From the NCBI GenBank assembly GCA_934630555.1, contig CAKTXB010000008.1, forward strand, positions 1 through 18,820: 18,820 nt of DNA. Direction: 5' to 3'. A program made the translations under genes and the position numbers. Positions 1 to 6,963 of this stretch are shown here, one piece after another. The DNA comes from an uncultured Oscillospiraceae bacterium. Its GTDB lineage: Bacteria; Bacillota; Clostridia; Oscillospirales; Oscillospiraceae. The stretch's first letter is position 1. Every line of letters starts with the position of its first letter. The notes beneath the pieces are model-generated. The model was not told the origin of the DNA and ran no database searches. It saw nothing but the letters and a program-made list of their open reading frames with translations.

Positions 1-124
1 GTGCGGGCGTCATTTTCTGCGGCTTCATTTCGTGCAGCTCCACGAGAAAGCCGCGTTCAGCCAGCTGCCACGCAGCCTCGCATCCGGCAAGCCCCGCGCC
101 GATGACCTTCACTGTTTCCATCAT
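1..124 (-). CDS. trmFO: TrmFO, folate-dependent tRNA (uracil-5-)-methyltransferase, N-terminal fragment
   Basis: Only the first 41 codons lie in the window; the gene continues past position 1. The visible N-terminus carries an FAD-binding Rossmann motif ([20 protein letters not shown]) followed by [14 protein letters not shown], which matches the start of the TrmFO/Gid family. TrmFO makes ribothymidine at position 54 of tRNA, using methylenetetrahydrofolate and FADH2. Two adjacent ATG codons (124-122 and 121-119) are possible starts; the first overlaps the topA stop by four bases. An AAGGA about six bases before it serves as ribosome binding site. The gene following topA is a known Firmicutes arrangement and supports the call. 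Identity is fairly sure; nothing can be said about the missing 90 percent of the protein. Confidence 0.9.
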   Translation of the reverse strand, partial: MMETVKVIGAGLAGCEAAWQLAERGFLVELHEMKPQKMTPA

Positions 125-2457
125 TCCGTATCCTTTTTCTTTGCCGCGGTTTTGCGGGTCGTTGTGGTTTTTTTCGCAGCTGGTTTTGCCGCTGTCGTCT
201 TCTTGGCGGCCGCCGTTTTGCCGGTCGTCCTTTTTGTGGAGGATCTCCTGGCTGTCTTCTTTTCTTCTGCCTCCACAGCTTTTGCTGCCTTTGCGGCTTC
301 TTTTTCTTCGGCAGCGGCTTTTGCCGCTTCCTCACCGTTTGCCGCCTTGCGGCGATAGCCGCGCTTATCCTCCGGCAGGAAGTTTGGACAGCTTTCGTTG
401 ATGCAAAACGGCTTCATCGCGCCCTTTCCGGCACGCTTGAACATAGTCTGGCCGCACACCGGGCAATCCTGATCTGTCGGCACATCCCACGACATGAAGC
501 CGCAGGCCTGCCCACGTTCACAGGCATAATAGGCGTAGCCGCGCTTGGATTTACGCTTGAGAATGGTGCTGCCGCACTTTGGACAGCGGCCCGGCATCCG
601 TTCCACGATCGGTTTTGTATTTGAGCATTCGGGATAGCCCGGACAGGCTAGGAACTTCCCAAAGCGCCCGGTCTTTACGACCATGTTTCGGCCGCAAAGC
701 TCACAGATCTCGTCCGTGACCTCATCCGGTACCTTCAGCCGCACGCCGTCCAGCGCCTTTTCGGCATCGAGCATCTCCTGATGGAAGCCGCCGTAGAAAT
801 CCTCCAATACCTTTTTCCAGCGGAGCTTGCCCTCCTCCACTTCATCGAGCTGCCGTTCCATGCCGGCGGTGAACTCCACATTGATGATATTTTCAAAGCG
901 TTCCATCATAAGGCCATTTACGACCTCGCCCAACGGAGTCGGTGACAGGCGCTTATCGTTTTTCACAACATATTCGCGGTCCTGGATCGTCGATACGATG
1001 GCCGCATATGTGGACGGACGGCCCACGCCCTTTTCTTCCATGGCGCGCACGAGCGTCGCCTCGGTATAGCGCGCCGGCGGCTGTGTGAAATGCTGCTGCG
1101 GGTCGGTTTTGCTGAGCGTCAGGCTCTCGCCCTGTGTCAGATCCGGCAGCGCGGAGAGCACTTCCTCCTGCTCATCGTCGCGGCCCTCTTCATAAATTGC
1201 GGTAAAACCCGCAAAACGCAGGCTCTGGTGCGTGGCACGGAACACATGCTGGCCGCACACTGCCTCAATGGCCGTCACATCATAGACGGCATTTTCCATC
1301 TGTGAGGCCATGAACCGGCTCCAGATGAGCTTATACAGGCGGAACTGATCCTTTGTCAGATCGTGCTCGACCAGCTCCGGATACAAGGCGACGTTGCTGG
1401 GCCGAATCGCCTCATGGCCGTCCTGCGCGTTGCTCTTGGGCTTATAGCGCCGGGGCGCGCCGGGATAATAGGCCGCGCCGTAACGGCTTTTGATGACCTC
1501 CCCGGCCGCTGCCAACGCCTCCTCTGAAATACGCAGCGAGTCCGTTCGCATATATGTGATCAGGCCGACAGAGCCTTCCCCCGTGATCTCCACGCCTTCG
1601 TACAGCTGCTGAGCGATCATCATCGTCCGGCGCGGCGTCATGTTCAGCTTGCGTGAGGCCTCCTGCTGGAGCGTGGATGTGATGAACGGCGGCGCCGGGT
1701 TGCGTTTTTTCTCGCTGTTTTTCACGCTCTGCACACTGAACGTGCCCGTTTTCACGTCCGCAAGAATGCTCTGCACGTCCGCTTCACTGGTCAGATCCTG
1801 TTTTTTCGGGCTGCCGTAATAGTGTGCCACAAAGCTGCCGGGCTTGCCCACACGGCCAAGCTCCACATCGAGCGTCCAGTATTCCTGCGGCACAAACGCG
1901 CGAATTTCGTTTTCGCGGTCCACGACCAGCCGCGTTGCAACAGACTGCACACGACCCGCAGAAAGTCCGCGCCGCACCTTTTTCCACAGAAACGGACTGA
2001 GCTGATAGCCGACGATCCGGTCCAGCACGCGGCGCGCCTGCTGCGCGTCCACAAGATTCTGGTCAATGGGCCGCGGCTGCGCAATGGCGCGGCGCACAAC
2101 GTCCTTTGTGATTTCGTGGAACGTCACGCGCAGCGTCTGGTCATCGGGGATGTCCAGCAGATATTTGAGGTGCCACGAAATGGCCTCTCCCTCGCGGTCC
2201 GGGTCCGTTGCGAGATAAACGTGCTCACTGTCCTTGGCAGCGGCACGCAGGTCGCTGATGATGGCTTCCTTGCCCGGGATGGGATAATACTGCGGCTCAA
2301 AATCGTTGTCAATGTCCACGCTCATGGTGCTTTTCTGCAGATCGCGCAGATGGCCCATGCTGGCCTTGACCTGATAATCCGGGCCAAGGTATTTGGCGAT
2401 CGTCTTCGCCTTGGATGGCGATTCCACGATCACCAGATTTGTCTTTTCCTTCGGCAT
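121..2457 (-). CDS. topA: DNA topoisomerase I (type IA), with zinc ribbons and a basic tail
   Basis: This 778-residue type IA topoisomerase relaxes negatively supercoiled DNA by single-strand passage. The TOPRIM domain starts at residue 7, with the conserved Glu in [10 protein letters not shown] (Glu12) and the metal-binding DPDREGE (85-91). The catalytic tyrosine is Tyr302 in [23 protein letters not shown] (480-494) is another family signature. Three C-terminal four-cysteine zinc ribbons follow at about 585-611, 625-652 and 665-690. The last 75 or so residues are low-complexity, rich in Lys, Ala and Thr, and presumably bind DNA non-specifically. The ATG has GGAGG upstream. It lies 27 bases after dprA and overlaps trmFO by four bases, so it is co-transcribed with both. 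Identification is secure. Confidence 0.97.
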   Translation of the reverse strand: MPKEKTNLVIVESPSKAKTIAKYLGPDYQVKASMGHLRDLQKSTMSVDIDNDFEPQYYPIPGKEAIISDLRAAAKDSEHVYLATDPDREGEAISWHLKYLLDIPDDQTLRVTFHEITKDVVRRAIAQPRPIDQNLVDAQQARRVLDRIVGYQLSPFLWKKVRRGLSAGRVQSVATRLVVDRENEIRAFVPQEYWTLDVELGRVGKPGSFVAHYYGSPKKQDLTSEADVQSILADVKTGTFSVQSVKNSEKKRNPAPPFITSTLQQEASRKLNMTPRRTMMIAQQLYEGVEITGEGSVGLITYMRTDSLRISEEALAAAGEVIKSRYGAAYYPGAPRRYKPKSNAQDGHEAIRPSNVALYPELVEHDLTKDQFRLYKLIWSRFMASQMENAVYDVTAIEAVCGQHVFRATHQSLRFAGFTAIYEEGRDDEQEEVLSALPDLTQGESLTLSKTDPQQHFTQPPARYTEATLVRAMEEKGVGRPSTYAAIVSTIQDREYVVKNDKRLSPTPLGEVVNGLMMERFENIINVEFTAGMERQLDEVEEGKLRWKKVLEDFYGGFHQEMLDAEKALDGVRLKVPDEVTDEICELCGRNMVVKTGRFGKFLACPGYPECSNTKPIVERMPGRCPKCGSTILKRKSKRGYAYYACERGQACGFMSWDVPTDQDCPVCGQTMFKRAGKGAMKPFCINESCPNFLPEDKRGYRRKAANGEEAAKAAAEEKEAAKAAKAVEAEEKKTARRSSTKRTTGKTAAAKKTTAAKPAAKKTTTTRKTAAKKKDTE

Positions 2458-2484
2458 GAAGTGCCTCCAAAATGATAATTCTTC

Positions 2485-3729
2485 TTATTCTTTGCGCTCC
2501 GCCAGAGCATACCGCCGCGCAGGCAGCCGGGTCACATAGCCCTTCAGCTCCAGCAGCGTCAGCGCTGCCAAGACACGTCCTGCCGGTGTTTGGGTGCGCT
2601 CAATGAGCTCATCCACGTGCAGCGGCCCGTCGGCAAGTGCCTGCGCCGCTGTGCGTTCATCGGCAGAAAGCGTGTCTAAAAGTCCTTGTAGGTCAATATA
2701 ATGTGTCTTTTGCGGCTTGTCAATGACTTTTTTGTCGTCTTTTTCCGGCGGAGCGGTTTTTGTGGCCACGCGGCGCTCCGAACGCTCGGCCTGTTTTTCC
2801 TGTTCGGCCTGCTCTGCACGGCTCAGGCGCATGGCGATGCCCTTGGAACGGCGATGGATGAGTTCGGGGTAGAGATGGACGTACTCCTTCATCACATCCC
2901 AGCCCTCTTCCACCAGGATCGCGCCGTCTTTTAACAGCTGCAAATTGCCCTCACACGTGGGGCTGCCGACGTTTCCGGGCAGTGCGAACACGTCGCGCCC
3001 CTGCTCCAAGGCGTGGTTTGCCGTGATCAGCGCGCCGCTCTTGCGCGGCGCCTCTACCACCAACACGCCGAGCGACAGCCCGCTCAATATGCGGTTGCGC
3101 ACCGGAAAATGCGCGCCCAGCGCCTCCGTGCCAGGTGGGTATTCGCTAATGAGGCAGCCATGCGTGCGAATATCCTGAAACAGCGCCGTATTCGACGCCG
3201 GATAGACCACATCCACACCGCAGCCGAGCACCGCGGCCACAGGCCGCCCGGCCGTCAGTGCACCCTTGAGCGCCATGGTATCAATACCGTATGCGCCGCC
3301 GGAGATCACGACTGCGCCCATCTTGCCCAGCTGATAGCCCAGCGTTTTGGCCTGTAAGAGTCCATAACTGGATGCCTTGCGCGTGCCGACCACCGCGATG
3401 ACGGGTTCCGCATCAAACGCCGGAAGCGTGCCCTGATAATACAGGACCAGCGGCGCGTCGCTCATGTTGCGCAAGCGCTCCGGGTAGGCCGCGTCCTGAT
3501 ACGTCAGGATGCGCACATCCTTGCGGTAGCAGTCATTCAAGATCTGCTCCGCCCCGCGCAGGTCCTTATCCAGCAGCGAGTCCGGATTTTTCAGCCCCTC
3601 CACATGGCGCAGCTCGTCCACGCCCGCCAGCCAGATGGCCTCGGGCGAAGAAAACTGCCGCAGCAGCTGCTGGAGCATCCGCGTGCTGATCCCGGTCCGC
3701 GTTGTGAGCCAAAGCCAGTACTTGAGCAT
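2485..3729 (-). CDS. dprA: DprA/Smf, single-strand DNA-binding RecA loader
   Basis: DprA protects incoming single-stranded DNA during natural transformation and loads RecA on it; the gene is also widely kept in species not known to be competent. The 414-residue protein has a helix-hairpin-helix/SAM-like N-terminus (about 1-70), then the Rossmann-like core with VVGTRKAS (113-120), SGGAYGID (143-150), GCGVDVVYP (169-177), HFPVRNRILSGLS (207-219) and PGNVGSP (251-257). A charged linker (about 300-345, rich in Glu, Lys and Arg) leads to a C-terminal winged-helix domain (about 350-410). The ATG is seven bases after GGGGAGG. It sits 35 bases after the methyltransferase gene and 27 before topA, the usual Firmicutes order. 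No other competence gene is in the window, so a role in uptake is not shown. Confidence 0.95.
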   Translation of the reverse strand: MLKYWLWLTTRTGISTRMLQQLLRQFSSPEAIWLAGVDELRHVEGLKNPDSLLDKDLRGAEQILNDCYRKDVRILTYQDAAYPERLRNMSDAPLVLYYQGTLPAFDAEPVIAVVGTRKASSYGLLQAKTLGYQLGKMGAVVISGGAYGIDTMALKGALTAGRPVAAVLGCGVDVVYPASNTALFQDIRTHGCLISEYPPGTEALGAHFPVRNRILSGLSLGVLVVEAPRKSGALITANHALEQGRDVFALPGNVGSPTCEGNLQLLKDGAILVEEGWDVMKEYVHLYPELIHRRSKGIAMRLSRAEQAEQEKQAERSERRVATKTAPPEKDDKKVIDKPQKTHYIDLQGLLDTLSADERTAAQALADGPLHVDELIERTQTPAGRVLAALTLLELKGYVTRLPARRYALAERKE

Positions 3730-3764
3730 AGCGCTTCCTCCCCGTTATAAAATATTCCGTTTCT

Positions 3765-4523
3765 TTACTGCCGTTTCATCTGCCACATGACGATCGCTGC
3801 CGCCACCGCCGCGTTGAGCGACTCACAGCGTTCCGTCATAGGAATGATCACGTGTCCATCCGCTGCCGTCATCAGCTCCGGGCCAACACCGCGTCCCTCG
3901 CTGCCAATAACGACCGCCGCCTGTTCAAGAGCCACATCGCGAATATCCCGCGCGTCCGTATGCATGGCTGTTGCCAGCAGTGGAATATTGGCCCCGCGGC
4001 ACTGGTCTATGACAGCCTGCCGCATCAGCGTCTGCGGCGGCGTGCGCAGCACCGCGCCCATGGACGCGCGCACGGTTTTGGGGTTATACGCGTCCGCACA
4101 GCCCTCCGTCAAAAACACCGGAACATCCAGCGCGTCCGCCGTGCGCAGGATCGTGCCAAGATTTCCCGGATCCTGAATGCCATCCAGCACCAGGCTGCCC
4201 GGCGAAAGCCGCGCCGCGCCGTCCTGCGGACGGCGGCAAGAGAAGATCGCGCCCTGCGGTGCCTCCATCTGCGAGATGCTCTGCATCAGCGCACGGGGCA
4301 CCACTGCCACGCGCACCCCCGCCGGAATTTCTCCGACCTCGACGCCCTCCTGCAAAATGACTGCCGTCAGGCCGCAATCCCAGCGCAGCGCCTCATCCAG
4401 CAGCTTCACGCCGTCGGCGGCATATTCGCCGCACTGCGTGCGATAGCCGCGCGAGGTCAGCAGCTTTTTCATATGGGCCAGCAGCGGATTGTGCCGGCTC
4501 GTGATCATTTCGTATTGCATCAT
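3765..4523 (-). CDS. TrmH/SpoU-family RNA 2'-O-methyltransferase
   Basis: A 252-residue SPOUT-class methyltransferase that would use S-adenosylmethionine to methylate a ribose 2'-OH in rRNA or tRNA. The N-terminal substrate-binding segment (SRHNPLLAHMKKLLTSRGYR, 9-28) is typical of the RlmB/TsnR-like branch. The three knot motifs are visible: LDGIQDPGNLGTILRTAD (113-130), IGSEGRGVGPE (207-217) and IPMTERCESLNAAVAAAI (227-244). The asparagine of motif 1 (Asn121) and the ESLN of motif 3 are kept. The exact RNA target cannot be read from sequence, so no gene symbol is given. Two consecutive ATGs begin the gene; the first overlaps the ktrA stop by four bases, suggesting translational coupling. 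It continues the ktrB-ktrA transcript towards dprA. Confidence 0.92.
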   Translation of the reverse strand: MMQYEMITSRHNPLLAHMKKLLTSRGYRTQCGEYAADGVKLLDEALRWDCGLTAVILQEGVEVGEIPAGVRVAVVPRALMQSISQMEAPQGAIFSCRRPQDGAARLSPGSLVLDGIQDPGNLGTILRTADALDVPVFLTEGCADAYNPKTVRASMGAVLRTPPQTLMRQAVIDQCRGANIPLLATAMHTDARDIRDVALEQAAVVIGSEGRGVGPELMTAADGHVIIPMTERCESLNAAVAAAIVMWQMKRQ

Positions 4524-5167
4524 TTCTGCAAACGGTTCAGCGCATCGTTCTGCCCCAGCAGCACGAGCACGATGCCAGCTTCCAACGGCTGGCCGGGGTC
4601 AAGCGTCAGTTCGATATTTCCCTCGCGGCGCATGGCAATGATGTTCACGCCGTATTTTGCGCGCACATTCAGCTCCCGCAGACTTTTGCCCACCCAACTG
4701 TCCGGCACGCGGATCTCGGCAATGCCAATATCCGGCGACAGCTCAATGAAGTCCAGCACGCCTGAGGACGTCAGGCTCTGCGCCAGCTTGATGCCCGTTT
4801 CGCGTTCCGGGATGACCACACGATCCGCGCCCACCTTTTCCAGCGCCCGGCGCTGGATCTCATCTTGTGCCTTGCAGATGATCTTGCCAACACCCAGTGC
4901 CTTGAGGTTGAGCGTGATGATCACGCTGGAGGCGAGGTCCGAACCGATGGCCACAATGGCACAATCATAGTTCCGCGCGCCAAGCGAGCGCAGCACGCCC
5001 TCGTCCCGCGCGTCGCCCACAACGGCGCACGTGACCTCCGGCTCCACACGCTGCACATTCTCCGGCCTTGTATCCATGGCCAGTACTTCATTGCCCAGCT
5101 CTGCCAGCCGCAGCGTCAGCGCCGTGCCAAAGCGCCCCAGACCCACGACCATATATGTTTTTTTCAT
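4520..5167 (-). CDS. ktrA: KtrA/TrkA-family regulatory subunit of the potassium uptake system
   Basis: A 215-residue cytoplasmic RCK protein. The N-terminal half is a Rossmann fold with the nucleotide-binding GLGRFGTALTLRLAELG (9-25), an acidic residue at the end of strand 2 (AMD, 30-32) and VVGDARDEGVLRSLG (49-63). The C-terminal half (about 137-215) is an RCK_C domain. In KtrA/KtrC the first domain binds ATP or ADP (sometimes NADH in TrkA) and gates the channel-like partner. The second binds cyclic di-AMP in several Firmicutes; whether it does so here cannot be judged from sequence. The partner is encoded 15 bases upstream (ktrB). The start ATG is seven bases after GGAGG. Length and single RCK unit fit Ktr, not the duplicated E. 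coli TrkA. Confidence 0.93.
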   Translation of the reverse strand: MKKTYMVVGLGRFGTALTLRLAELGNEVLAMDTRPENVQRVEPEVTCAVVGDARDEGVLRSLGARNYDCAIVAIGSDLASSVIITLNLKALGVGKIICKAQDEIQRRALEKVGADRVVIPERETGIKLAQSLTSSGVLDFIELSPDIGIAEIRVPDSWVGKSLRELNVRAKYGVNIIAMRREGNIELTLDPGQPLEAGIVLVLLGQNDALNRLQK

Positions 5168-5182
5168 ATTGTTCCCTCCCAG

Positions 5183-6559
5183 TCAGCCAATGAGGACCTT
5201 TGCATTTGCATAATGGAATCGCTCCTCTGCGCGGTGGGCTGACAAAAAACCCACGCTGATGGTCATAATGCCCACGCGTCCGAAGAACATGAATAGGATC
5301 AAGATCACCTTGGATACCGCGCCAAGCCCCGGCGTCAGCCCGGCCGTCAGGCCCACCGTGGCCAGTGCCGATGTCGTTTCAAACAGTGCCGTCAAAAATG
5401 CACACCCATTCAGTGCGCTGATGACCACCGCACCCGTAAAGATGAGCGTCAGCATCAGCATGAACAGCGTCAGCGCCTGCATGATCTGCGCCTGCGGGAT
5501 CGTCCGGCGGAACACGGATACGCTCGTCCGCCCGCGCGCGGCGCTCCACGCGCCAAGCAGCACCACGGCAAACGTCACGGTTTTCAGGCCGCCCGCCGTC
5601 GAACCGCTGGAGCCGCCAATGAACATCAAAAACACCGACGAGGCCAAGGACGCGTCCGTCATCCGCTCCTGCGGGAACGACGCAAAGCCCGCCGTGCGGG
5701 TCGTCACCGACTGAAACGCCGAAACGAGCAGTTTTTGCCCCGGCGCAAGCGGCCCAAGCGTTGCCGGGTTGTTCCATTCCAGCGCCGCAAACACCGCCGT
5801 TCCACCCACGATCAAAATCGCCGTGAGCAGCAGCACCAGCCGCGTATACAGACTCATTTTGAAAATGCGGCGGCTCTTCACCACGTCGGTCCACACCAGA
5901 AAGCCGAGCCCGCCCAGCACGATCAGCGCCATAAGCGTCAGGCACACGACCGGGTCGGTCCAGTACCGCGCCACGCTGCCGCCCAGGTCCACATCGCCCA
6001 GAATGTCAAAGCCAGCGTTGCAGAACGCTGAAACGGCATGAAACACGCCGTACCACAGCGCACGCCCAAGGCCGTATTCCGGCAGAAAGCGCAGTGTTAA
6101 GATCGCCGCGCCCGTGCCCTCAATAAGCGCCGTGCCCTTTAGAACACGCAGTACCATACCGACCGCACCCTGGATCTCATCCAGCCCCAGCGCCTGTGAC
6201 ACCAGCATCCGCTGCCGCAGTCCAATGCGCCGCCGCAGCATGACAAAAAACACAGATACGACTGTCATAAAGCCAAGCCCGCCGATTTGAATGAGCAGCA
6301 AAATGACCACCTTGCCAAATGTGCTCCAGTAAAGCCCCGTGTCCACCACGATCAGCCCCGTCACGCACGTGGCGGAGGTAGCCGTAAACAGGCAGGTCAG
6401 AAAACTGGTCGGCACATGCGCAGCGCTGGACACCGGCAGCGTCAGGATGCACGCGCCCAGCAGAATGATGGCCGCAAACACCAGCACAATGATCTGTGCA
6501 GGCCGGATATGCCGCAGCCGCTTTTGCACAGCCAGATGTAGCTTATAAAAACCGTTCAC
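5183..6559 (-). CDS. ktrB: KtrB/TrkH-family potassium transporter, membrane subunit
   Basis: The membrane subunit of a Ktr/Trk potassium uptake system, 458 residues from the chosen start. It shows the fourfold M1-P-M2 repeat of the family, with pore-loop signatures TATSATCVTGL, FHAVSAFCNAGF, FQSVTTRTAGF and FETTSALATVGL; the glycine of each marks the potassium filter. The open frame runs on to 6676, but that ATG lies upstream of the promoter at 6630-6658, so this transcript cannot use it. The GTG at 6559-6557 is seven bases after GGAGG and is followed by a short basic N-terminus and the first helix, as in relatives. ktrA follows after 15 bases. Coupling ion may be sodium (Ktr) or proton (Trk); sequence does not decide. 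Confidence 0.93.
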   Translation of the reverse strand: MNGFYKLHLAVQKRLRHIRPAQIIVLVFAAIILLGACILTLPVSSAAHVPTSFLTCLFTATSATCVTGLIVVDTGLYWSTFGKVVILLLIQIGGLGFMTVVSVFFVMLRRRIGLRQRMLVSQALGLDEIQGAVGMVLRVLKGTALIEGTGAAILTLRFLPEYGLGRALWYGVFHAVSAFCNAGFDILGDVDLGGSVARYWTDPVVCLTLMALIVLGGLGFLVWTDVVKSRRIFKMSLYTRLVLLLTAILIVGGTAVFAALEWNNPATLGPLAPGQKLLVSAFQSVTTRTAGFASFPQERMTDASLASSVFLMFIGGSSGSTAGGLKTVTFAVVLLGAWSAARGRTSVSVFRRTIPQAQIMQALTLFMLMLTLIFTGAVVISALNGCAFLTALFETTSALATVGLTAGLTPGLGAVSKVILILFMFFGRVGIMTISVGFLSAHRAEERFHYANAKVLIG

Positions 6560-6566
6560 AAGTGTT

Positions 6567-6571
6567 CCTCC
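6567..6571 (-). promoter_or_regulatory. Ribosome binding site fixing the ktrB GTG start
   Basis: GGAGG on the minus strand, seven bases before the GTG at 6559-6557. It is the only good Shine-Dalgarno sequence in the short leader between the promoter and the transporter's first membrane helix, and it rules out the longer reading frame starting at 6676. Confidence 0.85.
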
Positions 6572-6597
6572 CGGGCCGTTCGCGCCCGCCGCAAAAA

Positions 6598-6612
6598 TGC
6601 CACACTTTGGCA
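6598..6612 (-). repeat. Short inverted repeat in the ktrB leader
   Basis: TGCCA, five bases, TGGCA: a perfect five-base inverted repeat starting about 18 bases below the -10 element and therefore inside the untranslated leader. It could form a small hairpin in the mRNA or serve as an operator. The leader of roughly 60 bases is too short for the known cyclic-di-AMP (ydaO) riboswitch that controls many potassium transporters. No function can be assigned. Confidence 0.35.
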
Positions 6613-6629
6613 CTTTATCATTGGCTACT

Positions 6630-6658
6630 ACTATACTCGACTTCGGCAGGTGTGTCAA
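6630..6658 (-). promoter_or_regulatory. Sigma-A promoter of the ktrB-ktrA-trmH-dprA-topA-trmFO run
   Basis: On the minus strand a perfect -35 box TTGACA (6658-6653), a 17-base spacer and a -10 box TATAGT (6635-6630). Transcription would begin near 6623, about 65 bases before the ktrB GTG. It is among the best promoters in the window and the only clear one for the six genes below it. Confidence 0.88.
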
Positions 6659-6916
6659 GAACGCGCGGTGCTTCACGAAATTGCAGATGTTTCAGAAACC
6701 TCTTTACCGCCGGCGTCGGGCGCGTTCGCGGCAACAGCCGCTGCCCGTTTTTCACGCTCGCTGCATCCGGCGTGTGCAATACGTTGCCGGTGTGGCCATC
6801 GCCGCAGCGCTGTCTTCTACCCTCTCTGCTGCACGCTTACTGCGCCGGTCTGCACAGGATGGTTTGCTTCCCCTGTCATGGGCTGCGGCCCCAGCGATCC
6901 CCAGTCAGACAAGCGC
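6659..6916. other. Unexplained intergenic stretch between the ABC exporter terminator and the ktrB promoter
   Basis: These roughly 255 bases are GC-rich and hold no gene that I recognise. Open frames exist on both strands (for example 6650-6919 plus, 89 codons), but none has a convincing ribosome binding site or a protein-like composition; they are rich in Arg, Cys and Ser, as out-of-frame GC-rich DNA usually is. A palindrome GTTTC-A-GAAAC (6689-6699) lies 31 bases upstream of the ktrB -35 box and might be an operator. The plus strand has a possible start (TATACT at 6632-6637, on the other face of the ktrB -10 box) and ends at a hairpin with a T-rich tail, so a plus-strand non-coding RNA of about 300 bases is conceivable. 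A decayed gene is the other option. Confidence 0.4.
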
Positions 6917-6960
6917 TAAAAAATCCCCGGCCTGTCAGCAAAACAGGCCGGAGCGGTTTT
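6917..6960 (-). terminator. Rho-independent terminator of the ABC exporter operon, possibly bidirectional
   Basis: An eight-base perfect stem (CCGGCCTG 6927-6934 with CAGGCCGG 6944-6951) with a nine-base loop. On the minus strand it is followed by GGATTTTTT, a good U-tract, just after the permease stop codon. On the plus strand the following bases (GCGGTTTTCTTTT) are also T-rich, so it may stop transcripts arriving from the opposite side. Confidence 0.85.
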
Positions 6961-6963
6961 CTT

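Noticed and set aside
121..348. Simple-sequence repeat or mobile fragment at the end of topA
   Set aside because: It is the in-frame coding sequence of a Lys/Ala-rich tail, with varied codons and no repeated unit at the DNA level.
1822..2475. A 217-codon plus-strand frame opposite the start of topA
   Set aside because: It is the shadow of the conserved TOPRIM coding region; no independent support.
3852..4970. A 372-codon open frame on the plus strand, opposite the methyltransferase and ktrA genes
   Set aside because: It is antisense to two genes with complete family motifs, has an Arg/His/Ala-rich out-of-frame composition and no credible ribosome binding site.
6560..6623. Cyclic-di-AMP (ydaO-type) riboswitch in the ktrB leader
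   Set aside because: The leader is only about 65 bases, roughly half the size of the riboswitch, and shows only one five-base hairpin.
6613..6631. Sigma-54 promoter suggested by TTGGCAC on the plus strand
   Set aside because: The required GC-containing -12 element is not at the correct distance.
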